58,057 nt of DNA from positions 1 to 58,057 of the forward strand of contig JAUVOQ010000003.1 in NCBI GenBank assembly GCA_030599095.1, given 5' to 3'. The position numbers and the translations under genes were made by a program. The notes beneath the pieces were generated by a model. That model searched no databases, was not told where the DNA came from, and saw only the letters and a list, made by a program, of their open reading frames with translations. Numbering within the stretch: position 1 is the first letter of the stretch; each line of letters starts with the position of its first letter. The DNA is from Candidatus Ruthturnera sp. GTDB taxonomy: Bacteria > Pseudomonadota > Gammaproteobacteria > PS1 > Pseudothioglobaceae. Positions 27,533-36,205 of the stretch are shown piece by piece.

Positions 27533-27868
27533 ATGAACATTAACCATAAAGAAATAGAGTTAGATATTGAGGGCTATTTAGTTCACCCAGAAGATTGGAA
27601 TAAAGAAATCGCCTTAGCGTTAGCCAAATTAGAAAATATAACGCTAACAGATGATTATTGGATTATATTTGATTTTATGAGAGGTTATTATAATGAACGC
27701 GGGGTTGCACCTGATGTTCGTCATACCACCAAACAAATGGCGATTGATTTTGATGTGGATAAAAAATCTGCCAAAGCCAAATTATTTAACTTATTTCCCT
27801 ACGGCTATGTAAAGCAAGCTTGCAAAATATCTGGCATGAAGCGCCCAAGAGGTTGGAGTACAGGCTAA
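27533..27868 (+). CDS. DsrC/TusE-family sulfur carrier-like protein
   Basis: A 111-aa DsrC-fold protein: GYLVHPEDWNKEIA at the N-terminus, DYWIIFDFMRGYYNERGVAP in the middle, and KQACKISGMKRPRGWSTG at the C-terminus. Classical DsrC has two C-terminal cysteines, the second penultimate. Here only the upstream one (Cys97) remains and the penultimate position is not Cys, so trisulfide chemistry like that of DsrC is unlikely. It lies 6 bp after the nar-operon parvulin-like gene and probably belongs to the nar transcript, suggesting a redox or sulfur-sensing role linked to nitrate respiration. Confidence 0.85.
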   Translation: MNINHKEIELDIEGYLVHPEDWNKEIALALAKLENITLTDDYWIIFDFMRGYYNERGVAPDVRHTTKQMAIDFDVDKKSAKAKLFNLFPYGYVKQACKISGMKRPRGWSTG

Positions 27869-27915
27869 AGGCTTTTTACAAGTTAAAAATTAACAAAGAA
27901 TTAGGACTAAAATTA

Positions 27916-28389
27916 GTGTTAGCATATATTGGGCTAGGGTCAAATCTTAACCACCCTAAAGAACAAATTAAAAATGCGCTGATTGCGCTCAATTCTACTA
28001 AAGATGTCAAGGTGGTGGGTTTGTCAAGTTTGTATCAATCCAAGCCGATTGATGGTTCAAAACAACCTGATTATATCAATGCCATGTGTCAGCTTGATAC
28101 GCATTTAACCGCATTAGAATTGTTGTATGTTTGTCAAGATATTGAGACCAGACAGCATCGCATGCGCGAAAAAAAATGGGGTGCAAGAACCATTGACTTG
28201 GACATTATTATTTATGGCGTGCAAGTGATTGCCTCTAAACAATTGATTGTTCCGCATCCACAAATGATGAATAGGGCATTTGTATTGGTACCATTAGCAG
28301 AATTAGAGCCTAATTTGAAAGTGCCCGTTTTAGGGTCTATTCAAGATTTGATTGCCAAACTAGACATCACTAAATTGGTTAAATTATGA
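27916..28389 (+). CDS. folK: 2-amino-4-hydroxy-6-hydroxymethyldihydropteridine pyrophosphokinase
   Basis: FolK transfers pyrophosphate in folate synthesis. AYIGLGSNLNHPKEQIKNA at the N-terminus and ARTIDLDIIIYG, the catalytic Asp pair motif, are clear, with the pterin-binding VPHPQMMNRAFVLVPLAE after them. The longest frame begins at 27820 inside the DsrC-like gene; the GTG at 27916, with AGGA ten bases upstream, gives the normal length of 157 aa. It overlaps panB by 4 bp. Confidence 0.92.
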   Translation: MLAYIGLGSNLNHPKEQIKNALIALNSTKDVKVVGLSSLYQSKPIDGSKQPDYINAMCQLDTHLTALELLYVCQDIETRQHRMREKKWGARTIDLDIIIYGVQVIASKQLIVPHPQMMNRAFVLVPLAELEPNLKVPVLGSIQDLIAKLDITKLVKL

Positions 28390-29168
28390 ACATTGAAGGT
28401 TTAAAACGCTTTAAACAATCTGGTGAGAAAATGACTTGCTTAACTGCTTATGACGCTTCATTTTCATCAGTTTTTGACGCCTGTGGTATTGATATTATTT
28501 TAATAGGAGATTCACTAGGCAATGTTATCCAAGGCGGCAAAAACACATTAGACGTGAGTATGGATGACATGGTTTACCACACGCAAGCAGTCGCCAAAGG
28601 TGTGCAAAATGCATTAAGAATTGCAGACATGCCTTATCAAAGTTATACCAATGTTGAACAAACTTTAACAAACGCCAAGCGCTTAATAACGGCAGGCGCA
28701 CAAATGGTAAAATTTGAAGGCGGATGTGAACATGAAGCGTCTTTTAAAATCTTGCAAGATAACGGCATTCCTGTTTGTGGGCACTTAGGCTTGCAACCGC
28801 AATCGGTAATAGAAATGGGCGGCTACAAGGTGCAAGGTAGAGACAAACAAAGTGCTGATAGAATTATTAAAGATGCTTTGGCTTTGACATCTTGGGACGT
28901 TAAAGCAATCGTGTTAGAATGCATTCCTGCTGAACTGGCTAAACAAATATCACAATCTTTAAGCATTCCTACTATTGGTATTGGTGCTGGAGTGGATTGT
29001 GATGGGCAGGTATTGGTAAGCTATGATATGTTGGGCATTCATGTAGGACACGTGTCAAAATTTGTTAAAAATTTTCTCACTGATAATGGTGATGTAAAGT
29101 CTGCTGTGAATGCTTTTATCAAGGCGGTAAAAGACAAATCTTTTCCAAGCGAACAGCATAGTTATTAA
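28386..29168 (+). CDS. panB: 3-methyl-2-oxobutanoate hydroxymethyltransferase
   Basis: PanB makes ketopantoate, the first step of pantothenate synthesis. The 260-aa barrel shows TAYDASFSSVFDACGID, LIGDSLGNVIQG with the metal Asp, MVKFEGG, and CGHLGLQPQS. It overlaps folK by 4 bp and abuts panC in a TAATG overlap. Confidence 0.97.
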   Translation: MNIEGLKRFKQSGEKMTCLTAYDASFSSVFDACGIDIILIGDSLGNVIQGGKNTLDVSMDDMVYHTQAVAKGVQNALRIADMPYQSYTNVEQTLTNAKRLITAGAQMVKFEGGCEHEASFKILQDNGIPVCGHLGLQPQSVIEMGGYKVQGRDKQSADRIIKDALALTSWDVKAIVLECIPAELAKQISQSLSIPTIGIGAGVDCDGQVLVSYDMLGIHVGHVSKFVKNFLTDNGDVKSAVNAFIKAVKDKSFPSEQHSY

Positions 29169-30004
29169 TGCGACTGTGTCATCAAAATACTCAAATAACT
29201 AAGCTGGTTAACGATTGGCATGCACAAGGAAAAGCCGTTGCATTTGTACCAACGATGGGCGGATTGCATCAAGGGCATTTGTCATTAATTGACATTGCTA
29301 AGCAAAAGGCGGATAAAGTTGTTGTTAGTATTTTTGTTAATCCAACTCAATTTAGTAAAAATGAAGACTTGGATAGTTATCCACGTACGCTTAATGCTGA
29401 TTTGGCAGTATTAAGCGCAAATGTTGATGGCGTTTTTATTCCAGATGTTAAACAAATTTATCCTAATGGCATAAATAAGCATATTGATGTTGGTACGATT
29501 GGGCAAATTTTATGTGGCAAAACACGCCCGCATTTTTTTAATGGGGTGGCGCAGGTTGTTGAAATATTGTTTGGAATTGTACATCCTGATGTTGCGGTTT
29601 TTGGTCAAAAAGATTATCAGCAATTATTACTCATTAAGAAAATGGTCAAAAATTTGTCATTGGACATCTGTATAGAATCTGGCAAAACCATTAGAGAGAA
29701 AAGTGGCTTGGCAGTGAGCACTCGAAATCAGTACTTATCCGAAAGTGAGACCAAAATCGCTGCTAATTTATACAAAACTCTAGTTTATATTAAGCGTGAA
29801 ATTCTACAAAATAAAAAAATTAACGGCTTGAAACAATGGGCAGAATTTGATTTAAAACAGCACTTTAAATTGGACTATCTTGAGATATTAGATGCAAATA
29901 CCCTTAGACAAATTACCAGTAATACACATCAAATTATTATATTATCTGCTGTACTCTTGGGTTCTGTGCGACTCATTGACAATATAATTTTAAAAAAAGG
30001 GTAA
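29168..30004 (+). CDS. panC: Pantothenate synthetase
   Basis: PanC ligates pantoate and beta-alanine using ATP. PTMGGLHQGHLSLI is the nucleotide-binding HxGH-type signature; IFVNPTQF, FGQKDYQQL and STRNQYLSE are family motifs. At 278 aa it has standard length. It follows panB directly and nfuA after 2 bp, so the operon mixes vitamin synthesis with Fe-S assembly. Confidence 0.97.
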   Translation: MRLCHQNTQITKLVNDWHAQGKAVAFVPTMGGLHQGHLSLIDIAKQKADKVVVSIFVNPTQFSKNEDLDSYPRTLNADLAVLSANVDGVFIPDVKQIYPNGINKHIDVGTIGQILCGKTRPHFFNGVAQVVEILFGIVHPDVAVFGQKDYQQLLLIKKMVKNLSLDICIESGKTIREKSGLAVSTRNQYLSESETKIAANLYKTLVYIKREILQNKKINGLKQWAEFDLKQHFKLDYLEILDANTLRQITSNTHQIIILSAVLLGSVRLIDNIILKKG

Positions 30005-30006
30005 CT

Positions 30007-30585
30007 ATGTTTGACATTACCGATGAAGCAAAAGTTTATGTGACTGATTTATTCATCCAACAAAATGAAAAAGACCTTGGTTTAAAGGTGGATGTTGAAA
30101 AGGCAGGCACACCTGCTGCGACAGTTACTTTTAATTTTTGCTTTCCTAAAGATCTGACTAAAACTTATCAAAAATTTGAATATGAAGGCTTTAATGCTTA
30201 TATTGACGAGTTAAATTTTGAATATTTAAAAGACTCAGAAGTGGCGTTAAAAGATGCAGGCACGAGTAAAAAATTAACCATCACTGCGCCTAATGCCAAA
30301 GGCGAAGAGCCAAAAGAAGACGCACCTCTTGAGGAAAAAATAAAATACGTTATTGCTGCTGATATCAGTCCTGGGCTTGCCTCTCATGGTGGTTTTGTTG
30401 AACTGATTGAAATCACTAAACAAATGGATGTTATTCTTAATTTTGGTGGTGGTTGTCAGGGTTGCTCATCGATTCAATCTACTTTAGAGCAAGGTGTTGA
30501 GGCACAACTTAAAGTGCGCTTTCCAGAAATTAGATCAGTGCGTGATGTGACCAACCATACCAATACTGATAACGCTTATATGTAG
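30007..30585 (+). CDS. nfuA: Fe-S biogenesis protein NfuA
   Basis: NfuA carries Fe-S clusters to targets. An A-type-like N-terminal domain (about 1-95) lacking the usual cysteines is followed by an Nfu domain with GGGCQGCSSIQ holding the CxxC cluster ligands. At 192 aa it matches E. coli NfuA (191). Nitrate reductase and other Fe-S enzymes in the window would be clients. Confidence 0.95.
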   Translation: MFDITDEAKVYVTDLFIQQNEKDLGLKVDVEKAGTPAATVTFNFCFPKDLTKTYQKFEYEGFNAYIDELNFEYLKDSEVALKDAGTSKKLTITAPNAKGEEPKEDAPLEEKIKYVIAADISPGLASHGGFVELIEITKQMDVILNFGGGCQGCSSIQSTLEQGVEAQLKVRFPEIRSVRDVTNHTNTDNAYM

Positions 30586-30627
30586 GCAACAGTCTACTTA
30601 ATTTGGTTTGAATATGGTGTAAACTCA

Positions 30628-31632
30628 GTGCCCATGATTATTGCCATTAATGCCAGTGCTAAAGAGTGCAAAAACGCAAAAATACCCGAAAAATTAGTGG
30701 ATGAGTTCTCTTTAATTGAGTCCTATTTTAATTGGGGCAAGGGCAGTTCAAATTTAGTCAATTTAGGCATTGGCGATGATTGCGCTGTTATTAATATAGA
30801 TGCCAATTATCAATTAGTAACCAGTGTCGATACTTTAATTGAAGGCGTGCATTTTCCTTCAAATACAAGTGCCAGTGATATTGCTTATAAATCCTTAGCA
30901 GTTAATTTAAGTGATTTAGCAGCAATGGGTGCCCATGCAAAATATTTCACACTTGCATTAACATTGCCAGATATCAACAAACAATGGCTTGGTCAATTTT
31001 CTGTCTCGCTTAAATCTTTAGCAGATGAATTTGACATTGCACTGGTCGGTGGTGACACCACAAAAGGCACTCTTAGCATCACCATCAATGTTACTGGTGT
31101 GGTTGAGAATAACAAAGCTTTATTACGTTCATCTGCCCAAGTCGGGGATTTGATTTTTGTGTCTAATACGATTGGCAATGCGGCCTACGCTTGGAAACAA
31201 TTGCAAAACAATCAAGTGCCTCCTAAGCACATCATCGATCAATTTAATCGACCAAAACCGCAACTGCTTTTAGGCCAACAACTCTCAACTATTGCCAATG
31301 CTTGTATTGATATTTCTGATGGCTTGGAGCAAGATTTAACACACATTCTTAAACGCTCCAAAGTAGGCGCAAGTATCAATCTTGATGATATTCCATTGAC
31401 CAATGAAGTTAAAACTTACATCAAAAAGACCAATGATTGGTGTTTAGCACTTGCAGGTGGCGATGATTATGAATTATGTTTTACGGTGCCAGTTAAAAAT
31501 ATGGATTTACTTAAAGCGCTACAAAATAAACACAATATTACGCTCACCCAAATTGGCATTATTAACAAGTCTATGACATTAACCAAAATTGGGTCTTTTG
31601 ATAAGCAATGCTGTTCTTATCAACATTTCTAA
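30628..31632 (+). CDS. thiL: Thiamine-monophosphate kinase
   Basis: ThiL phosphorylates thiamine monophosphate to the active diphosphate. Motifs: GIGDDCAVINID, SVDTLIEGVHF, NLSDLAAMGA, GGDTTKG, DISDGLEQDL and LAGGDDYELCF. The long frame starts at a GTG (30628). The family usually begins close to EFSLIESYF, so a later GTG at 30694 is an alternative that would remove 22 residues. Confidence 0.95.
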   Translation: MPMIIAINASAKECKNAKIPEKLVDEFSLIESYFNWGKGSSNLVNLGIGDDCAVINIDANYQLVTSVDTLIEGVHFPSNTSASDIAYKSLAVNLSDLAAMGAHAKYFTLALTLPDINKQWLGQFSVSLKSLADEFDIALVGGDTTKGTLSITINVTGVVENNKALLRSSAQVGDLIFVSNTIGNAAYAWKQLQNNQVPPKHIIDQFNRPKPQLLLGQQLSTIANACIDISDGLEQDLTHILKRSKVGASINLDDIPLTNEVKTYIKKTNDWCLALAGGDDYELCFTVPVKNMDLLKALQNKHNITLTQIGIINKSMTLTKIGSFDKQCCSYQHF

Positions 31633-31881
31633 TTAGCAAGCAGCTACTTTCTGACCCATCTATAAATCGCCATTTGGAATACACAAAGTATCGCCAGACA
31701 CAGGTGTTTTATTGGGCGTTATGAGCGCAGTCATACCATTTATAAAAAATAACTAGACTAATTATAATTCAACAGCCTCTTAATGATTCAAAGGTCTCTA
31801 TTGATTAACTTTTAAAAATTAAAGGTCAATTCTTAATCATAAAACATTAAAATAAAGTTTTGACAAAACCGTTCATCAAAA

Positions 31882-32352
31882 ATGAAAATCAAAACTGGAC
31901 TAGGACAAGATTCACACGCATTTTGTGATACGAATAAGCCACTTGTTTTGGCGGGTGTTGTGTTTGACTATCCAAAAGGTCTTGATGCTCATAGTGATGG
32001 TGATGTGGTTTTGCATTCAATCACAAATGCGATTTCTTCTATTACTGGCGTGAACATATTAGGCGCTAAAGCAGATACTTTATGCAGGCAAGGTGTGGTC
32101 AATAGTGCTGAGTATTTGAAATTGGCGTTGAATGATTTGAGCCACTGGAAAATTCAACATATTGCTATTTCCATTGAGTGTTTACATCCTAAAATTTCTC
32201 CTATGATTAAAAAAATGAAACTTAGCATTTCTAAATTACTAGATATTGCATCTGAAGATGTGGGCATTACCGCTACTACTGGTGAAGGGCTGAGTGAGTT
32301 TGGTAAAGGTAGTGGCATTCAAGTCTTTAGCATTATTACGGTAACAAAATAA
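31882..32352 (+). CDS. ispF: IspF-like 2-C-methyl-D-erythritol 2,4-cyclodiphosphate synthase, divergent
   Basis: IspF closes the cyclic diphosphate in isoprenoid synthesis. The protein is 156 aa. Zinc ligands Asp10, His12 (GQDSHAF) and His45 (HSDGDVVLH) are kept, as is the C-terminal ITATTGEGLSEFGKGSGI. The normally invariant ALGDIGxxFPDTD segment after the zinc His is replaced by SSITGVNILGAKADTLCRQG, so substrate binding should be altered. Either a true but divergent IspF or a paralogue with another task. It overlaps murC by 1 bp. Confidence 0.8.
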   Translation: MKIKTGLGQDSHAFCDTNKPLVLAGVVFDYPKGLDAHSDGDVVLHSITNAISSITGVNILGAKADTLCRQGVVNSAEYLKLALNDLSHWKIQHIAISIECLHPKISPMIKKMKLSISKLLDIASEDVGITATTGEGLSEFGKGSGIQVFSIITVTK

Positions 32353-33761
32353 TGAAAGATTTGCGCATGGTGTTTAAATCTAGAATGAATAATATTCATT
32401 TTGTTGGTATTGGTGGTTCAGGTATGAGTGGCATTGCCGAGGTGTTGCATAATCTTGGTTATGGCGTGTCTGGCTCGGACATTAGCCAAAACAAAATCAC
32501 CGATAGATTAAAACAAATGGGGTGTCAAATTTATCATAAACACCATCAAGATAATATAAAAAATGCACAAGTGGTGATTGTATCTAGTGCGATTAAAGGC
32601 AACAATCCAGAAGTAATTAAAGCGCATCAACTTAACATTCCAGTGGTGCCTCGCGCAGAAATGTTGGCAGAATTAATGCGTTTTAGATTTGGTATTGCGA
32701 TTGCAGGCACTCATGGAAAGACAACCACTACCAGCATTATCACCCACATACTCAATACAGCTGAACTTGACCCAACCTATATTATTGGTGGCATATTAAA
32801 TTCAAGTGGGATTAATGCCAAGTTGGGCGAAAGTGACTATTTAATTGCTGAGGCAGATGAGTCTGACACTTCATTTTTGCACTTGCAGCCCATGTTAAGT
32901 GTGATTACTAATGTTGACTATGACCATATGGCGACTTATGGCAATGACTACCAAAACCTAAAAGATGCCTTTGTTAGATTTAGTGCTAATTTACCATTTT
33001 ATGGTACTTGTGTTATGTGTATAGATGATGAGGGCGTGAACCAGATATTAAGCAGCATTCATCGTCCATTAGTCACTTACGGTTTTAATGACAACGCTGA
33101 CATTCAAGCCATTAATGTCAAACAAGTTGATATGCAAATGCACTTTGATATCATTTATGATAAATATACAAAACCATTTGCCGTTAAACTGAACTTAATT
33201 GGCAGACATAATATTCTTAACACATTAGCAGCGATTGGTATTTGCTGTGAACTTAATGTTGACATTAGCATTATTCAAAAAGCATTGGCTAATTTTTCTG
33301 GCGTTGCTAGACGACTTGAGCATCATGGAAAATTAAATATCAGCAACGCCCAAGTGTCTTTGTTTGATGATTATGGCCATCATCCAAAAGAAATTAGTGC
33401 CGTGTTTGAATCTCTTAAAGGCACTTATAAAGATAGACGCTTGGTTGTTATTTTCCAACCACACCGCTATTCTCGTACGCGTGATTTGTTTGATGATTTT
33501 GCCCGCACGCTCAGCGATGCCAATGCACTCATATTGCTAGACATATACCCAGCCCAAGAAAAACCCATTGCCCGTATTAACGCCTCCACTTTGGCTGATG
33601 CAATTAGAAAACGCTCTGGCTTAGATCCAGTGGTGATAAAAAATCCACAAGAAATCTTAACTGTGCTGCCTAACATTGTTAATAACAATGATGTATTATT
33701 AACTTTAGGTGCGGGCGATATTCATACGCTGCCTGATTTACTAAAATCCAACTATGCTTAA
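32352..33761 (+). CDS. murC: UDP-N-acetylmuramate--L-alanine ligase
   Basis: MurC adds L-Ala to UDP-MurNAc in peptidoglycan synthesis. HFVGIGGSGMSGIAEVL at the N-terminus binds the UDP substrate, AGTHGKTTTTS is the ATP loop, and DDYGHHPKEI and FQPHRYSR are central-domain and C-terminal motifs. An extra dozen residues precede the usual start; the ATG at 32385 (MNNIHFVG) is an alternative. It starts the murC-murB-ddl-ftsQ segment of the division/cell-wall cluster. Confidence 0.97.
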   Translation: MKDLRMVFKSRMNNIHFVGIGGSGMSGIAEVLHNLGYGVSGSDISQNKITDRLKQMGCQIYHKHHQDNIKNAQVVIVSSAIKGNNPEVIKAHQLNIPVVPRAEMLAELMRFRFGIAIAGTHGKTTTTSIITHILNTAELDPTYIIGGILNSSGINAKLGESDYLIAEADESDTSFLHLQPMLSVITNVDYDHMATYGNDYQNLKDAFVRFSANLPFYGTCVMCIDDEGVNQILSSIHRPLVTYGFNDNADIQAINVKQVDMQMHFDIIYDKYTKPFAVKLNLIGRHNILNTLAAIGICCELNVDISIIQKALANFSGVARRLEHHGKLNISNAQVSLFDDYGHHPKEISAVFESLKGTYKDRRLVVIFQPHRYSRTRDLFDDFARTLSDANALILLDIYPAQEKPIARINASTLADAIRKRSGLDPVVIKNPQEILTVLPNIVNNNDVLLTLGAGDIHTLPDLLKSNYA

Positions 33762-33772
33762 GGATAACTGAT

Positions 33773-34606
33773 TTGCTACTGCATAACGAGCCTATGAGTT
33801 TGCATTGTTCATTTAGAACAGGCGGATTGGCGCAAGATTTTTTTATCCCAAATGATATAACGGACTTATCTAATTTTCTAAAATCCAATACCAAGCCATT
33901 GTTATTTTTAGGATTGGGTAGTAATTTGATTGTGCGTGACCAAGGCTTTAAAGGCGTAGTGATAAAATTAAGCAACCTAAAACAAACAAAAATTGAAAAA
34001 AATACTCTTTGGGTTGAAGCAGGCACAACACTGGCAAAACTATCCAGATTGTGCCATACAAACCATTTATACGGTGGTGAGTTTTTATCTGCCATTCCGG
34101 GTACTGTTGGCGGAGCGTTGATGATGAACGCAGGCGCATTCGGTTCTGAGTTCTGGCAATGCGTTGTTAGCGTGACTACCATTAACCAATCAGGCATTGT
34201 GTCTAAGCGCGCAAAAGATGATTTTGATATTGGGTATCGATATGTTCATACTCAATACGCCAACGAATACTTTGTTGATGCAACGCTGGTATTTAATCAA
34301 AAAGAGCCTCAACAAGATGTCAAACAATTACTGGATAAACGCAACCAACATCAGCCTATTGGCAAGGCAAGTTGCGGCAGTGTGTTTAAAAATCCAAAAA
34401 ATCATTTTGCAGCAAAACTGATTGAACAAAGTCAACTAAAAGGCGTTTGTATAGGCGGTGCTTGCGTATCAAACAAGCACGCTAATTTTATCATCAACCA
34501 AAATAAAGCCAGTAGTGCTGACATCATAAATTTAATTACCCACATTCAACAAACCGTAAAATCAAACTTTGGCATTGATTTAGAATTAGAGGTGGTGATT
34601 AAATGA
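33773..34606 (+). CDS. murB: UDP-N-acetylenolpyruvoylglucosamine reductase
   Basis: This FAD enzyme reduces enolpyruvyl-UDP-GlcNAc to UDP-MurNAc. FRTGGLAQDFF, LGLGSNLIVRDQGFKGVVI (FAD site), SAIPGTVGGALMMNAGAFG and the catalytic ASCGSVFKNP are present. At 277 aa it is the short type. It starts with TTG, supported by AGGATAA 12 bases upstream. The stop overlaps the ATG of a 27-aa remnant ORF. Confidence 0.95.
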   Translation: MLLHNEPMSLHCSFRTGGLAQDFFIPNDITDLSNFLKSNTKPLLFLGLGSNLIVRDQGFKGVVIKLSNLKQTKIEKNTLWVEAGTTLAKLSRLCHTNHLYGGEFLSAIPGTVGGALMMNAGAFGSEFWQCVVSVTTINQSGIVSKRAKDDFDIGYRYVHTQYANEYFVDATLVFNQKEPQQDVKQLLDKRNQHQPIGKASCGSVFKNPKNHFAAKLIEQSQLKGVCIGGACVSNKHANFIINQNKASSADIINLITHIQQTVKSNFGIDLELEVVIK

Positions 34607-34686
34607 TTGCAGTGCTAATGCCCAAACAAAAGAACGCCCACAACAAGTGCAGGCGTTTTGTTAACTGTAATACTTTGCCCAGATAA
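34603..34686 (+). pseudogene. Likely vestigial start of the original ddl
   Basis: ATG in an ATGA overlap with murB opens a 27-codon frame starting MIAVLM. This resembles the normal Ddl start (KI[AV]VLMGG) and sits where ddl usually begins. At DNA level ATTGCAGTGCTAATG here and ATTGTAGTATTAATG at the Ddl part of the fusion differ in 3 of 15 bases. I infer that the NYN segment was inserted here and ddl now uses the NYN start. An AACGCC/GGCGTT hairpin (34633-34657) follows. Confidence 0.4.
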
Positions 34687-34735
34687 CGTGGTTGGTGATT
34701 ATTATACACATTAAAATAAAAAGAATTATAAAATA

Positions 34736-36205
34736 ATGCGTTATTGTGTTTATATTGATGGCTTTAATCTTTACAACGGCATTCGGCAATTTGGACAAGA
34801 ATACAAATGGTTGGATGTTGAATTATTAGCACAACATCTTATCGAAAATAATGCAACACTTGTGCAAGTGAAACTTTTCACTGCAAAATTAAATGGCAAT
34901 AATGAAAAAATAAGACATCAAGGTATCTACCTTAAAGCACTAGCTAAGCATTGTAAGAAAACAAGTATTATTTTTGGTTACTTTAGCAAGGCACGAAAAT
35001 GCAAACATTGTGACCATAAAAACTTTGAAGAAAAACAAACCGATGTCAATATCGCCTGTGAAATGCTAAAAGATGCCTATCTTAATAACTTTGATATCGC
35101 TTATTTGGTCAGTGGAGATAGCGATTTACTTTATCCTGTGAATGAACTTAAAAAATTAGGTAAAACCATTATTGTAGCAATGCCACCTGGGCGTATTAGC
35201 CAAAAACTTAGCAAGACTGCCACTACATCTATTAGAATAAACGAAACACATTTAAAGAACAGTCAATTGCCACATCGCATACAAACCGCACGTGGCTTTA
35301 TAACCCAACCTCTAAAATGGCAGAAAATTGTAGTATTAATGGGTGGCAACTCTGCCGAAAGAGTCATTTCTCTAAACAGTGGCGAGGCGGTTTACAACGC
35401 CTTGAAAAGCCAAAATATTGATTGTTTTAAATTTGATTGGCAAGGTGATAATTTAGATCAACTTTGGCGACAAAAATTTGATACGGCGTTTATTGTTTTG
35501 CATGGTCGTGGCGGTGAGGATGGATATATTCAAAAACAACTAGAAAACCGAGGCATTCGTTATACAGGATCTGATTCAAATGCTAGCCATAATGGCATGG
35601 ACAAAGCGCGCACTAAAATGATTTGGAAGCAGCACAACCTCACGCTTGCAGCCTCTATTGTTGCCAGTATTAATCAGCCCATTGAACCCATTGACTTCCC
35701 ACTGCCTTGGGTGGTTAAGCCTACTTTAGAAGGTTCTAGCATTGGCATTAGTAAAGTTGATAACCAAACGCAATTAAATGATGCGCTAACGCTTGCTTGG
35801 CAACACAACTCACATGCCTTAGTTGAACAGTGGATTAAAGGTGATGAATATACAGTGGCAATTTTGGGCGACAAAGCCTTGCCAGTTGTGAAAATTATAA
35901 CTGAGCAAGGGTTTTACGATTATGAATCAAAATACCACTCAAATGAGACTCAATACTTATGCCCTTGTGGTTTAAGCCCATCTCAAGAGCAAGCATTACA
36001 AGCCATTGCACTTGAAGCGTTTTTTGCCATTAATGCCAAAGGATGGGGGCGAATAGATTTTATTATTAATCATCACAACAAGCCTTATTTATTAGAGATT
36101 AATACCGTTCCAGGCATGACCTCGCACTCATTAGTACCTATGGCAGCAAAAGCAATGGGCATGAATTTTAATGAGTTGGTCGTGGCAATTATTAATGAAA
36201 TATAA
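34736..36205 (+). CDS. ddl: NYN-domain nuclease fused to D-alanine--D-alanine ligase
   Basis: One open frame of 489 aa joins two domains. Residues 1-170 are a NYN/LabA (DUF88) PIN-like domain with all acidic residues in place: IDGFNLYN (Asp8), QTDVNIACEM (Asp103), VSGDSDLLYPV (Asp128, Asp130), plus a small CKHCDH motif. After a linker (about 170-195), residues 197-489 are a full D-Ala-D-Ala ligase: VVLMGGNSAERVISLNSG, LHGRGGEDGYIQ, VVKPTLEGSSIGISKV, and EINTVPGMTSHSLVPMAA. No in-frame ATG, GTG or TTG start lies just upstream of the ligase part, so the ligase depends on the fusion. Position between murB and ftsQ is the normal ddl site. A fusion like this is not one I recall. Confidence 0.93.
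   Translation: MRYCVYIDGFNLYNGIRQFGQEYKWLDVELLAQHLIENNATLVQVKLFTAKLNGNNEKIRHQGIYLKALAKHCKKTSIIFGYFSKARKCKHCDHKNFEEKQTDVNIACEMLKDAYLNNFDIAYLVSGDSDLLYPVNELKKLGKTIIVAMPPGRISQKLSKTATTSIRINETHLKNSQLPHRIQTARGFITQPLKWQKIVVLMGGNSAERVISLNSGEAVYNALKSQNIDCFKFDWQGDNLDQLWRQKFDTAFIVLHGRGGEDGYIQKQLENRGIRYTGSDSNASHNGMDKARTKMIWKQHNLTLAASIVASINQPIEPIDFPLPWVVKPTLEGSSIGISKVDNQTQLNDALTLAWQHNSHALVEQWIKGDEYTVAILGDKALPVVKIITEQGFYDYESKYHSNETQYLCPCGLSPSQEQALQAIALEAFFAINAKGWGRIDFIINHHNKPYLLEINTVPGMTSHSLVPMAAKAMGMNFNELVVAIINEI

Noticed and set aside
27820-27915. Longer FolK starting inside the DsrC-like gene
   Set aside because: FolK normally starts just before AYIGLGSN; the GTG at 27916 with an upstream AGGA fits.
33679-34197. 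172-aa minus-strand frame over the murC end and murB
   Set aside because: It overlaps well-supported murC and murB and has no recognisable domain.
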